From Marisa cornuarietis (Eukaryota > Mollusca > Gastropoda > Architaenioglossa > Ampullariidae), in assembly GCA_004794655.1 (NCBI GenBank), contig SMMW01000048.1:620001-684000 (forward strand): 64,000 nucleotides of DNA, read 5' to 3'. Within the stretch, counting starts at the first letter, position 1. Each line of letters begins with the position of its first letter. The translations under genes and the position numbers were made by a program. Under the pieces are notes generated by a model. It saw only the letters and a program-made list of their open reading frames with translations. It had not been told where the DNA came from and ran no database searches. Of this stretch, positions 1 to 10,611 are shown piece by piece.

Positions 1-1436
1 GAGATTTGATACTTGAGTGAGATGTTATCTTGGCTGGTGCAATGCAGTGGACTGATTGTCACTTGCTGCTTTCTACAATCCTTGCTGACCTTTGAATGTG
101 TGAATATGCAATAGTAACATTTTAACAGTCTTATTATTACTATCCAAGACTCAGGGCTTGTCCACTGTAAAGGTATGTTGAAGGTAGGTGACTTGGGCAT
201 CAGGAGCTGACTTGAATGAAATGTAAAGGAGAGCATGACATGGTTGAATTCTTCGGGAGAGTTTAGATGTTACAATATGTGGCCTTATGATTGCCTTAGG
301 CTGCCCAGGTTATGTGTAATGGCTGCCTGGTCAAAGGACTTTCACAAGACAACGAATAACAAAACCCTGCTATGATCAACTGTTTGAGATGTATTGCATT
401 CAAACCTTCTGTATTTTTGTTATTGATGTTGGTGTTTTTGGACTTTTTTTTTCTCTATGATCAATTCTCTGTCAAGCCTTTCATGAAGATCTGAATTGTG
501 GCACCAGTGTTTTACCCATCTCAATATTGGACCAGTCTATGTAACAATAGGCCAATCTAGGGCCAAACATGCATTGTCCAAGATCCCAAAGAAACCTGCA
601 TTTCAACCAATCTTGACCCAATTATGTTTTTGGTCCCCATTAACCCTCTATTCTATGCTTTCTTTTGCAGCAGCTCAAGACAGTTTGGTTTAATAGTAAA
701 ACATTGCCATTCATTTTGGTCTTTTAAACGTCCTTCAGTTGATAAGTCATTAGTACAAAACTAACACTAGCTATTTACTTGCAAGTTGCTCTATACGCTC
801 AGAAACCATATTAGGATACATTATTCATTCCATATCATAACCAGCAGGCACACAATTCTTTATCATGATTTAACCAGCAGAACACAGTAAATATGAACAA
901 TAGCCATTTTATTTCCACTTACTTTCTGTTTACACACATGTATATATACACACACACACAACCCTTCCAAAAGATATACAAATGCATACATATCCATATA
1001 TTAGCATAATGATATCTTGTTTTTCCTAGGCTATCCATTGCACTGTTTCTTCAGATGTTTCCTATATATTTTGAAAAAAAAACAATGTTTATATACAAAC
1101 ACCCCTCACAAAAAGATGTCGAGCACACAATCTTGTCAAATACATACGTATCAAAATATCAGCATTGTCATGAACCAGCTGGTTCAAGGCCAGAGCAAAA
1201 TGGTCGAGTTCCAAATATAATTATCGAGGTACTGTGATTGCCTGTGGCAATACCATACCATGGTTGGTTATCGGGGGATGGGGCCATGTGTTTTATTGTG
1301 GTTGTCACCCCTAGTCTTAGTTTAGCTTGGGAATAGGGTCGTTTATGGCAGGATGGACCTGGCAGGGGGGAATAAGGGATGGCCGTTATCACAACAACGA
1401 CCGCTCTGAGAAGAAAGATCGGTCACAGCCGGAGGC
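1..1436. other. No gene recognised
   Basis: AT-rich sequence with only short open frames on either strand and no recognisable domain or splice-supported exon. A short (AC) run sits near 950. The minus-strand frame just below 1437 continues past the stop of the neighbouring broken gene and may be its 3' flank. I see nothing else here. Confidence 0.5.
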
Positions 1437-1963
1437 CTAGAACCATGAGTTAATTGAAAGACCAGTAATCTTAGGCTTGTCAAAAATGGCCTCGAGTTCT
1501 TTTTGCTCGAGACCGTCGAAATTCTCTTCGGAGGGAAAAAACAGCCTTTTTTCACCTTTTGGCTCTAGCCGCTTCTTTTTTGGTGCCACCACCACCGCCG
1601 AAGATGTGGACGGTTTCGGGGATTCGAAGACTAAGATATCGTCGTTGCTATCTTCTTCGCTTTCTGACGAAATGACAGTCAGCGACTCTGTTTTTCTTTT
1701 TCGGCGTTTAGTAGCTCTAACCTTAGTAATGGGAAGAGCTCGTCCGCCAAGAACTCTCTACACATATTGGAGAGAACTTGTCTGAAGTAGATATCTACCC
1801 CCTCTTCAAAACTCATGGTTAAACATGGATGTTGATGCTGCGATGGGTGCTCTGTTATACACCCATTGCAGTTTTTAGAAATGGCTTCATTGATAAGACC
1901 CACGAGCGTACACATTAAACTGGCAGAAGACATGTTGTTGCAAGAAGTGTTGAAAATCAACAA
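1437..1963 (-). pseudogene. Small Cys/His-motif protein with nuclear signals, frame-broken
   Basis: I do not recognise the family. The first part (from an ATG at 1963) contains a compact Cys/His cluster reading CNGC, then HPSQHQHPC, followed by a helical-looking segment ending in PLLRLELLN. That frame stops at 1679. A second frame overlaps it and continues to a TAG at 1437-1439. The second frame is rich in Ser/Glu/Asp (ISSESEEDSNDD), carries two basic nuclear-localisation-like clusters (KRRKRK and PKKKRLEPK), and ends INSWF. The two halves look like one protein joined by a frame change around 1690-1740, so this is a pseudogene, a sequencing indel or a missed short intron. The Cys/His spacing suggests metal binding, but that is inference. 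It lies directly downstream of the repeat-protein frame on the same strand and could belong to the same transcription unit or the same mobile element. A domesticated or transposon-derived protein is possible. Confidence 0.4.
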
Positions 1964-2007
1964 GGACTAACAAAGCTGTGAGGTCGGTATCCATCATCTC
2001 AGGAGTT

Positions 2008-2758
2008 TTACACCATCTCTTGAATGTTCTCATCAATGGCATGCAACCGTTCTGGCTGCCAACCAGTTAAATATACCTCAGTCTTCACTATGTGAATGTC
2101 ATCTTGTTTTTCTTGCTTAATCAAAAATTGCTCTTCTGCCTTTGCAGCATGCATAGGCTCTTGTTCAATCTTAATTAAGCAACATACATCTTGAGAGTGG
2201 AGCCTTGTTTTAACACTCTCATTCTTACAACCTGTCTGCTCAGTGTGTGCAGCATAACCAATGTCTAAGTGATGGAGTTCTTGACCAGGAACTTGCTCAT
2301 CTTTAACTGAACAAACGGCCTCTTCAGTTTTGACCTCTGTCTTCACATTACTGTCAGGCCTTCCCCCTGTCTGCTGATTGTGTGCAGCATGCTCAGTTTG
2401 TATGTGATGGAGTTCTTCACCAGGAGTTTGCATATCAAAACAAATGGCATCTTGAGAGTGGTACTCCAGTTTCACAATTCTCTCCTGAATCCATTTTGAA
2501 TTCTGAATGTGTGAAGCATACTTAAGTTTTATGTCGTGGAATTGTTGACCAGGAACATGCTCAGTTTTAATAGAACAAGAGGTATTTTGAGAGTGGAGTT
2601 CCTGTTTGACAACACACTCATGTTTCCAGTTTGACTGCCAACTTTGAAGATCAACCACAGGGCTTGGTTCATTTTTTTATGTCGAACAGATGTGCAACTT
2701 GGGCAGTCAATGTTCCTTCATCAGTACTGCCTGATGTAAACTGCCTTAGCTCAATCAT
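2008..2758 (-). CDS. Tandem-repeat protein with SUMO-type psi-K-x-E motifs, frame break at A7
   Basis: The main open frame (from about 2682 down to a TAA at 2008) encodes roughly four imperfect repeats of about 43-45 residues. Each follows a pattern of VKxELHSQD, CxIKTE, VPGQELHH, YAAHxQQTG. Eight or more psi-K-x-E tetrapeptides occur (VKQE, IKTE, VKLE, VKTE, VKDE, IKIE, IKQE), the consensus for SUMO attachment. No zinc finger, membrane helix or signal peptide follows before the stop. A better start exists upstream: an ATG at 2758 opens a frame beginning MIELRQFTSGSTDEG that would run straight into the repeats except for one base in a seven-A run (2672-2678). A splice-acceptor-like site lies just before it, near 2785. 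Similar Lys-Thr-Glu-rich leaders precede C2H2 zinc-finger arrays in some invertebrate proteins (general knowledge), so this could be the leader exon of such a gene or a remnant. It could also be an assembly indel in an intact gene. Confidence 0.5.
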
Positions 2759-3243
2759 CTTTGGTGTAGTCCTCAGTACTATAATCTGAAACATTATAAT
2801 GTTAAAATTCATTGATTGTATCTTTTAAAATTATCTTAGAATGGTTGTGATCGCAATCATAATGATAATAAGCTCTATTTCCATCTCACATAATAGACAC
2901 GTTGAAATGCAAGAAGAACTGCCCACAAAAAAGAAATCTAATGGAGTTGGGAATATCCATTATAAAAGCTGAATACTCACTTTATCAAACGAAAACTGCT
3001 AGAAATCATGTTGATAAAAGAGTTCTCATGTCATGTTTTAACAGGTACAACAAAAATTCTCCAAATGCTGGAGGCGATCGTTCTGCATTCTTTCTGCTTT
3101 GTTGTTTTTAAGGGTATATATATATATTCCTCCTTGCAGAGCCATATATAAAGACAAACAAGTATGTAAAAACATGTTAAAATAATTGAAATAACTTAAA
3201 CAATAATCCAAAATCTTTTAGGGTTTTCTATACTGTCTTTAGC

Positions 3244-3860
3244 TATTTAATTTTCATACTCTTTTCTGGATTTTCTAATTAACTTTGTCCAACAGTTCCT
3301 CTCCTGTATATAATTACCATAATCATATTTAGATTTAGTATGCTGGTATCTTTGGTATAATTTGTGTTTCTTTCTTACAACTGTCAACACTCTCCTTTTA
3401 TTATCAATTCTCACCCTAGGTATACACTCTTCCATGCCACTTTGTAACATTTTTTTTATACAACACCAAGCTTCATTAACATTTATCTCCACTGCGTCAG
3501 ACCAATCATGGTTTCTAATAGTGTCCCTTAATTTATCATACTCTTGTTTAAGTTATATATGAATTCCCTATGTTGACTTTCATTACCCAATATAATGTAA
3601 TACTGAACAGTTAACAGGTCTTGATCACTTTTGTCTACAAGGTCAAGGGGGCTCACTTCCGAACCTAATTTCTCATCATTCCCCAACACTCAAATATCTA
3701 GGGTGGAAATCTGACCTAATCATCTTCAAGTAGCTTTTATCCCCTTTTTGTACTAGGAATACATTCAACAATTGTTTTCAATCATTTCGCTATTCCTTCC
3801 AGACCATTCCACCCCACCGTACCTTGAGAAAATTAAAATCGCCAAACATGCAACTTTTTT
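3244..3860 (-). mobile_element. LINE fragment: endonuclease end and linker to reverse transcriptase
   Basis: The minus strand reads through the end of an APE-type endonuclease. A GDFNF-like motif lies near 3830-3845, and the DKSDQDLLTVQYY motif lies near 3600-3640. These match the catalytic GDFN and SDH boxes of non-LTR retrotransposons. An intact 81-codon stretch (3247-3492, extending upstream to about 3545) then matches the usual linker: Trp, a block ending ECIPRVRI, then Lys/Arg-rich KKHKLYQRY and KLIRKSRKEYEN. Frameshifts and stops break the frame upstream, so the copy is dead and truncated at both ends. The clade (CR1, Jockey or I type) cannot be fixed from this piece. Confidence 0.7.
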
Positions 3861-3936
3861 CATATTTTAGTACCTGTTTAGATTTAAACAGCTGAAATAT
3901 TTTCACGTCATTTTTCTCAATACTAGTATTAAGCAG

Positions 3937-4020
3937 TGGCCCCGGTAGTGTAGTGGTTAAAACACTTGCTTGTCATCAGTGCAGTGAGCGGCTCAGGGTT
4001 CAGATCTCGTCTAGGGACAC
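3937..4020 (+). repeat. tRNA-derived SINE head
   Basis: An A-box-like block (TAGTGTAGTGGTTA near 3946-3959) is followed by a B-box-like block (GGTTCAGATCTC near 3998-4009), the RNA polymerase III promoter arrangement of tRNA-derived SINEs. The first 57 bases (3944-4000) recur inverted at 4125-4184. No tRNA secondary structure good enough for a functional tRNA gene is present. Confidence 0.6.
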
Positions 4021-4040
4021 TCTGTATGTGACACCTGTTC

Positions 4041-4122
4041 GCAATGCATCAAAATGGCTAAGATGAGATTTTGCTTCTTTAGAACAGTTTTAAGGTTTAG
4101 AAATGTGTTGTGCAACTGGCCA
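4041..4122 (+). mobile_element. Right-end fragment of the MITE seen at 43.5 kb
   Basis: About 80 bases match the right end of the element at 43503-43771 almost base for base. The match runs from GCAATGCATCAAAATGGCTA to the terminal repeat GTTGTGCAACTGGCC. The left end is missing. The fragment lies between two inverted SINE heads. Confidence 0.65.
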
Positions 4123-4124
4123 TC

Positions 4125-4184
4125 AACCCTGAGCCGCTGATCACTGCAGTGGTAACAAGCGAGTGTTTTAACCACTACACTACC
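4125..4184 (-). repeat. Inverted copy of the tRNA-SINE head
   Basis: The reverse complement starts GGTAGTGTAGTGGTTAAAAC and matches 3944-4000, differing by a few substitutions and a 3-base insertion. With that copy it forms an inverted repeat of about 57-60 bases around a 124-base spacer. Confidence 0.65.
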
Positions 4185-4841
4185 CTTACCTTCATCTACT
4201 ACTTCTCCCTCTCTTGTGAAATTTTGCAAAGCATTCGCAGACCGTCTTCAGGTTTGTATTTTTTAATCAAATTACAGTATTTTATTTTAAATAAAATGAA
4301 TTATCAACTAATTTGAATATTCAAAGCGTACTGGGTAAGGCGATCATATCTGAATGCTTTTTTTTTAGATATAAACATTTATATTATTTTCTTTTTATGG
4401 ATAGCTGCGCGTGTGTGCCCGCGCGCGCGTGCATGCGTGTTAACTTCTTAGCTCGACAAGTGAGTACGAGACACAAGTGATGTTTAGGTTAAAACCACAG
4501 ACGTGAAAGATGGACCGTTTCGCACGGGAACAGGTTACTTACGATGCCCAATGCGCTTAACAAAGTGTCGCCTTTTCCGGTTTCGCTTTTTACAGCGCGT
4601 CTCGGAGCTACTAGTCGTGTCCTACTATAATAATAATCAATAGCGTATTTTATAGCGCCTTTTTTCCACCATCAGCCAGAATCAAGGCACCTAAAATATA
4701 AACATACAGACATGAGAATAATAATGGTTTCAAAACAAAGAGTTCATTGCGTTTTCGAGGTGAATGCCGTCAGCATAGATTTTTTGTTGTTGTTGACTTT
4801 GAAAGGGAGAGTGCTTCCCCCTCTCGGTGATTTCGCACTGT

Positions 4842-4925
4842 GGGGGATGGGGTCTTTGGGGAATGTGTGTGTTGGGGAGGTGGGCGATGGTTTTGGGGGA
4901 TTGGGGAGGTGTGGAGGAAGGGTTG
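4842..4925 (+). other. G-rich block with quadruplex potential
   Basis: At least seven runs of three to five guanines lie within about 80 bases on the plus strand, separated by short loops. This meets the usual G-quadruplex pattern. It lies downstream of the 3' end of the minus-strand LINE copy, whose 3' untranslated part may extend this far. Confidence 0.5.
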
Positions 4926-5239
4926 TTTTTGTGGTGCCAGATGTGTTATTTACTTTTTGCATGTGCCCTCTAATTTTTGTTGGTGTTTAGGTTCGCCAAG
5001 TTTGCATGTGTCATGGTGTACTATCTTTGTGCCCTCTTTATCTGTTGTTGACCTGCCACATTTGCATTTGTGGTTACAGTGCTGCTGCCCTCTTTTCCTG
5101 CTGCTGCTGCTGCTTGCTACCAGTGTCTAGGGGTCCTGCCAGGTTTGCAGTGGTGGTGTATTGTATTGGTTTACTGGATCCCATGTGTTGCTCTACTTTA
5201 ATTCTTTTTTTTTTTGGGGGGGGGGTGGCATTTTAGGTT

Positions 5240-6735
5240 TTATCCATATAGATGGCTATGTTATCCTGTTTTACCCTATGCCTACGTCATATTAATCTAG
5301 AGTTTGGGTGGCTTGTTACTGCTGTTGCTACTAGTAACAGTATACTATTCCATAGTTCTTTAGGTGGGTTGAACCACTTACTAAGGCTTAGCCCCAGTCT
5401 ATATTTATCTAGGAATTGTTTTAGTTCTTCTCTCTCTGGTTTGTTTTCATTACATTCCAACAGTATGTGCGGGGTGCTAAGTCTATCCCCACAGGCACGT
5501 GAAGGGGGGGGGGGCTTTGTATCTTAGTAGGTATTCCCCGTTAAGCCTCATTCTTGCTATTTAAGTTTGATCAGTGGTACCTTTTTGCCTTCAGGTACAT
5601 CAAAGTGTGGCTAGGCTGGTATATCAATCTCCTAGTACCTTTACCTTCATTTTTGTATTTTTCTTGCCACCTTATTTTTATTGCTTGTTTTATAGCTATT
5701 TTTTTCTCTGCTGGTGATATAGAGATGTTAAGAGTGGTGACTTTAGGGTTTGCTTCTTGTTTTACTGCCATTTTAGCTAGTTTATCTGCCTCTTCATTTC
5801 CTTTAATTTCTATATGGGAGGGAACCCAAAGGAACTTAATGTCTCCATGTTCCTGGTTGATTTTATTTATGATGGACAGTATCTCATATACTATGTCTAT
5901 TCTGTTTGTTGTTTTTTAAGGCCTGAAGTGCTGACAATGAATCTGAAATTAATATTGTAATTGCGTTGCATCCTTCATTCTAAGAAGGAGTGTTTGAAGA
6001 GCTTTCAGTATGGCAGTCAGCTCAGCTGTGCAACTTGATGTGTGCTTTGGGAGTCTGCTGGAGATGGTAATGTTACTGGGCTGGTATACTCCTAATTCGG
6101 TTGTGTTTGTCTCTGGGTCATGGGATCCGTCAGTATAAATCTGCACATGGTCTTTGTATGTGGTGCTTAGCTTGAGCTTTGTTTCTGCAATGATTTGGAC
6201 TTGGTGTTGTTCTTTGTTGTATTTGGTAAGATCAAGGTCTATCTGTGGGAGTGGAAGTGTCCAGGGTGGTGTTTGCATGTTGTTCGGTGGGTAAGGGGCC
6301 GTTATGTTGATTTCTGCACCCTTTGTGCTTTCTATATGTTGGATGAGTTGTTTTATCATGGGTTGTGGGGTGGGATGGCCTGTTCTGTGTCTGTGGGGTT
6401 GTACGTGAATTTGTCAGACTGGATGGTCAGGTGGGAGACACTGCATCTTGTAGTAGTAGTTATAGCTGTCCTTTCTTTGATGATTAATTCTATAGGTTTC
6501 TGACCTGTTTCCGCCAGTACTGCTAAGTTTGGTGTGTACGAAGGTACTCCCAGAACTACATTAAGTGCCCTGGCCTGTACTGACTTTAGTTTAGCTATAT
6601 GGTTTGATTTAAGGTGGACTAGCAGTGGAGCTGCGTATAATAGTCTAGACATAATGACCACAGGTTTAATACCACAAGGAGGGGTGAGAAAACTGAATGT
6701 TATACTAGTTTCACATAGAGTAATTAAAGCTATAT
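5240..6735 (-). mobile_element. 5'-truncated LINE: reverse-transcriptase end, RNase H and terminal Cys/His motif
   Basis: Reading the minus strand from about 6660, a reverse-transcriptase C-terminal region is clear (MSRLLYAAPLLV, VQARALNVVLGVPSY, LAETGQKPIELII). It is followed by an RNase H domain: YTDGSHDPET, then SSCTAELTAILKAL, then SDSLSALQALK, then FLWVPSHIEIKGNEEADKLA. These carry the acidic catalytic residues and the late His/Asp block. A terminal ACGDRLSTPHILLEC motif (about 5458-5510) matches the C-terminal Cys/His element of I-group LINEs. Several frameshifts (near 5965, 5540 and a G run at 5503-5512) and stops interrupt it, so it is inactive. The RNase H domain points to an I-superfamily element. 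Confidence 0.8.
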
Positions 6736-6739
6736 AACA

Positions 6740-8535
6740 GGAGTGCCATGCAGAAAAGAACTGTATGTGAACCTGCGATAGCCTATCCTTAAAGTTCCAA
6801 CCACTGCACCACCTGAGTTAGTCTAATGAATACTCCACAAAAAAGTGTTAGTTATGACCTCCACCTACCAGTACTTGGTTTAAAGCGTCGATGTTGCCCA
6901 CCGTCCCTGGCACTAATAAACCATCTACATGTTACAGTATTCATTTCTTTTTCTGTGGCTTGTGGAAATTGTTTCCAGAGTGCAGGTGTAATTTGAGAGA
7001 ATAAACTTTATACAAAGATAGAAAACAATCAGAAAAGTTCTATCCTCTGATATAAATGAGAAAAAAGGCCCCAACAACAGAAGCCGTAACTTCTTTCTAC
7101 CTTTCTGGGGGGAAAAACACCAATGTATGTATACCAAACTTAGCAAACTACTGTGATTGTGAAGTACTTTGGGGATAAATCCCCTCACTTATAAATATAC
7201 TGTATGTTTTTTGTGTACTTTAACTTTTGCACTCATTAATAAATCAAACATCAGCTTGAGGCACCTACCTACAGTAAGCCACATCAGTTGATCAAACTAT
7301 TAAACATTCATATTTCTTATCATATTTCATTATCTATATGCTTTTATGATGATTTTGATGCAGTGCAAAACTTTCAATTTTCACATCCTGCAAATATTTT
7401 CCACAAACACAGTAAAGCAAACTCACTCAGCATTACTCCTCGGGGTGCACTGTATCATTTTTTCACCTTGGCTCTTGTGAAATTGTACTGGAGTGCAAGG
7501 AGTGTTGAAAATATTCTCCTCAACATGCTGCACATCAAAGTGGCAACACTATCCCCCATTTCCCCGATGCAGGAGTAAATATACTTGATCTGAAAAGTTA
7601 AGTAAAATAATAATCCCTGAGAATGATAACGTAGCCAAATCTTCACTTTCTCTGACAACTGTCCAATGCCAGGGATGTGGATTATTCAAATGTTAATGTA
7701 CTCTCTTTAAACATCTTCTACTCATTGTCCAATATGGCAATGCCATCTTAATGTGTTTCTAAATAAAGGCTAGAAAACTTGCACGCAATAAAGTGGTTGC
7801 TGTGATTATATTTTTTTTTAAAAGTAGGCCTATCTTCACTACTAGCAACAACGCACAAAGTAAATACTACGATATAAAATACTTATCTAAGACGTCTGAA
7901 ATGTTAAAGACGATGAATTTGTGAATCCTTAAAACAATTGAATAAAGCGAAAAGAGTAGGAGAAAATACGTCTTCCCACGTACGATCAAATTCAGCAATT
8001 TCATAAGTTTGTCACGAAAGGATTGTTCGCAAAGTCCGTATACAGTGACAGCACGTTTTGCACAAACTGCCCCGCGGTAAATGACTATACAGGGCTCTTC
8101 AAATGATAAAATCTCCAGAAATGCACTTAAATAATTGTCTTCAAATTAAATAATGCTTGTATTAAATTAAATAATTTTTAAAAGCTGTAAGTAAATTTGT
8201 TGTGCGTAAAGGGACTTACCGCGAAGGAGATTAAAGGATGAAAGAATTGTCTTTCCATGCGCGCGAGAAATGCAGGTCACAAAGCCCGTCAGGCGCATCG
8301 TTCGGCGCGTAGCGGTACTCGAACCACTTCAGCTGAAATAGCGTAGATCGGTGGAAGCCTCTCAAGCGCATCGCTAGTCGATTAACAGGGTTACCGACCA
8401 TCGTGTCGCCAATGGGCAGACCACGCACTCGCACCGCGTAATGCGCAGCGGGTCAGCCGATTGCCCACGTACAGGTGGTCGACCTGTTGTAGGGCCCACT
8501 ACTAGCCAACTAACTTATAATTAATTTGCAGGCTG
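6740..8535. other. Unassigned sequence between two LINE pieces
   Basis: No gene, exon or named repeat is recognised. It separates two minus-strand LINE segments that would be nearly contiguous in an intact element. The last 300 bases (8230-8520) are more GC-rich and contain, on the minus strand, a B-box-like GGTTCGAGTACC preceded by a weak A-box-like stretch. This could be a tRNA-like SINE remnant. Confidence 0.35.
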
Positions 8536-8540
8536 GGAAC

Positions 8541-8830
8541 ATGGGCCTGATAGAGGTTACGAAGAGATTTAATATTTGTTCCCCAGTTATTTCCACTAAC
8601 TACTCTCATTAGGTTTATTCCTTTTTTGGCAGCTTTAATTATTTTGTCTACATACGAGGTCCAGTTTGTTTTTTTCCGTGAAGATTACACCTAAAAAATG
8701 TATCTGTGAACTGTAGTCAAGGGTTGTTTGGTTTAGTGTTAACTTGGGTTATTCTGTCTTCTGGTTTGGTTTTTGGAATATTATTGCCTGGGTTTTGGTG
8801 GCTGACAGTTTAAAGCCATTTGAGCAAGAG
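8541..8830 (-). mobile_element. LINE fragment: central reverse transcriptase
   Basis: The minus strand encodes NGFKLSATKTQAIIF, then HFLGVIFTEK, then NWTSYVDKIIKAAKKGINLM, then SLRNLYQA, the conserved stretch after the catalytic FADD block in non-LTR reverse transcriptases. One stop and one frameshift interrupt it. The last residues (LYQA) directly precede, in intact elements, the segment found at the start of the 5.2-6.7 kb LINE copy. Confidence 0.75.
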
Positions 8831-9891
8831 GCAAGGTGGTAGATCGACAAGAGATAGAATCAAGTCCGCGCTTGTTAACTCAGGGAGATCCACAATCTAA
8901 AGCAGCAGGAAGAATGTTGCGAGGAAATTGGACCAGACATAGAGCAGAAAGTGTTGAAACAAAATCAGGAAGCATAAATCAAGGAGTCGGGATGATGTAG
9001 ATATGGCATTTGAGACCGTTAGATGATAAAACAAAAAATGGGACTGAGGCTCAGAAAACAGTCCAGTACAGCGGCTGGTGAAAAGTAGCGAAAAGCACAG
9101 ATTAACAGTACTCAGCAAACACTAAAGAACCCAAAGGCACTAAAAGAAATATAAAAAAAGAACAGGGAGACACAGTCCCCTCCAGCCGGTAAGGCGAAAG
9201 GACATCACTCTCGACTGTCAAGCTACTAGCTGTGCGATTCCAGAGCTCAAGACGTGTAAAAACATAACGTTCGAAAAACTGACGATGAACATCGGATATC
9301 TCAACTGAAGTGTGATTACACTATTTATTAACTACGATATGTCACATTAAGTATTACGAAAAAGAAATAAAATTTCTAGAGGTAATCTATCGCTCACGCA
9401 TTAAGGAGCGAGCAAATAATTAGACATTCTGTTATGGCAAGGGAAATAACTCTTCTCGCTTACTGCAGCAAAGGGTACCCGTGTTGCCTTCCCCTGTTTT
9501 GTAACCTGACGTTTACATTCCTAACTGATAGGATTACGAATTTAATGTGAACTGCAGGGATAAAAAATCAAATGATATCAATAAGCTGTAGCGTCTCATT
9601 TCCTTCATATTTAAGCAGCCGCTCACAACACTACAATGTACCCGGGATCAACAGCAGAAACGAACAGAATCTTCGTTACAGACGCTGATTACGACACACA
9701 GCGTATAGTTTGGGTAAGACTAGCACAGCGATGGCTGCTTGCTGGCATTCGATCGAAGGTTCTAGAAGACGTCCATCGCTGTGGTATGGATCAGCCGCAA
9801 TACCACCATGAGAGTCTTGCTGCCTCTTCGTTGAGCAGCTGTTGCTATTCACGGCTGAAAGTTTACCCTTTGATGTGCTTCCTAATTAATC

Positions 9892-10168
9892 TATATAGTA
9901 GTTAAACTGAAACGTGGCTAAATTGGAAGCTTTGTATACACCAGTCTCGTTTTATAACTTAGCTGAAAAAAAGTCGTTTGCAAGCAGTCCAGTAATAAAA
10001 ATTCATTATTTGATTACTTCGAGATGCTTTAAGGCTGCCGCCTCCACGGTAAGCGATCGACACAAACCTCCTTGCACAGCGCAGTAGAGAAATTTTGTCC
10101 ATTAATGTGGTGAGAACTTTTATCAAGACCTTAACATATACATCACGAAAAAAATAAGATTTCGTAAG
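9892..10168 (+). repeat. Direct repeat, copy 1
   Basis: About 277 bases recur at 10612-10891 with roughly 85-90 percent identity by eye. Shared landmarks include AAGCTTTGTATACAC, TTGATTACTTCGAGAT and GTAAGCGATCGACACAAACC. No protein is recognised. Confidence 0.85.
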
Positions 10169-10611
10169 TCAAGTGGGGGAACTCCGACAACCGTAACCAA
10201 AGAAGCCGACACCTTAGGAGGGATGATCAGATGATCACCAGCATCGTCGTGCTATTAGATATCGACCGGCAGATCATTATCTCTCTGGTCACACGTCAAA
10301 CACCGGAGCCCGCGCAGCAATGAATATTAAATAGGAACCGACAAAAAAGGCAGTAAACTAGTTGACAAATTTGAAATTTTTAATCAAACGGCAATAGGCA
10401 AAAGCCAAAACCAAAGGCACGGATGCAATTCAATGTACGGTAATCAGATTTTTAAATACAAGCGGGACATTAATTGATCGAGATTTTTGATGAAAGCCAG
10501 AAAGCGGGACATTGGGCGTCCAGCCTGGACATTCTATGAGCAGGCGGGACACGCGGTCAAAGGCGGGAATGTCCCGAGTAAATCTGGACGTCTGCATGGT
10601 CACTTAAATTT
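10169..10611. other. Interior between the direct repeats, with GCGGGAC motifs
   Basis: There is no open frame of note. Four GCGGGA/GGCGGGA motifs, some in GTCC-containing inverted contexts, cluster at 10460-10590. I do not recognise the element. Confidence 0.4.

Noticed and set aside
9636..9905. 89-codon plus-strand frame after a TATA-like stretch
   Set aside because: No domain, and its end runs into the direct repeat; there is no further support.
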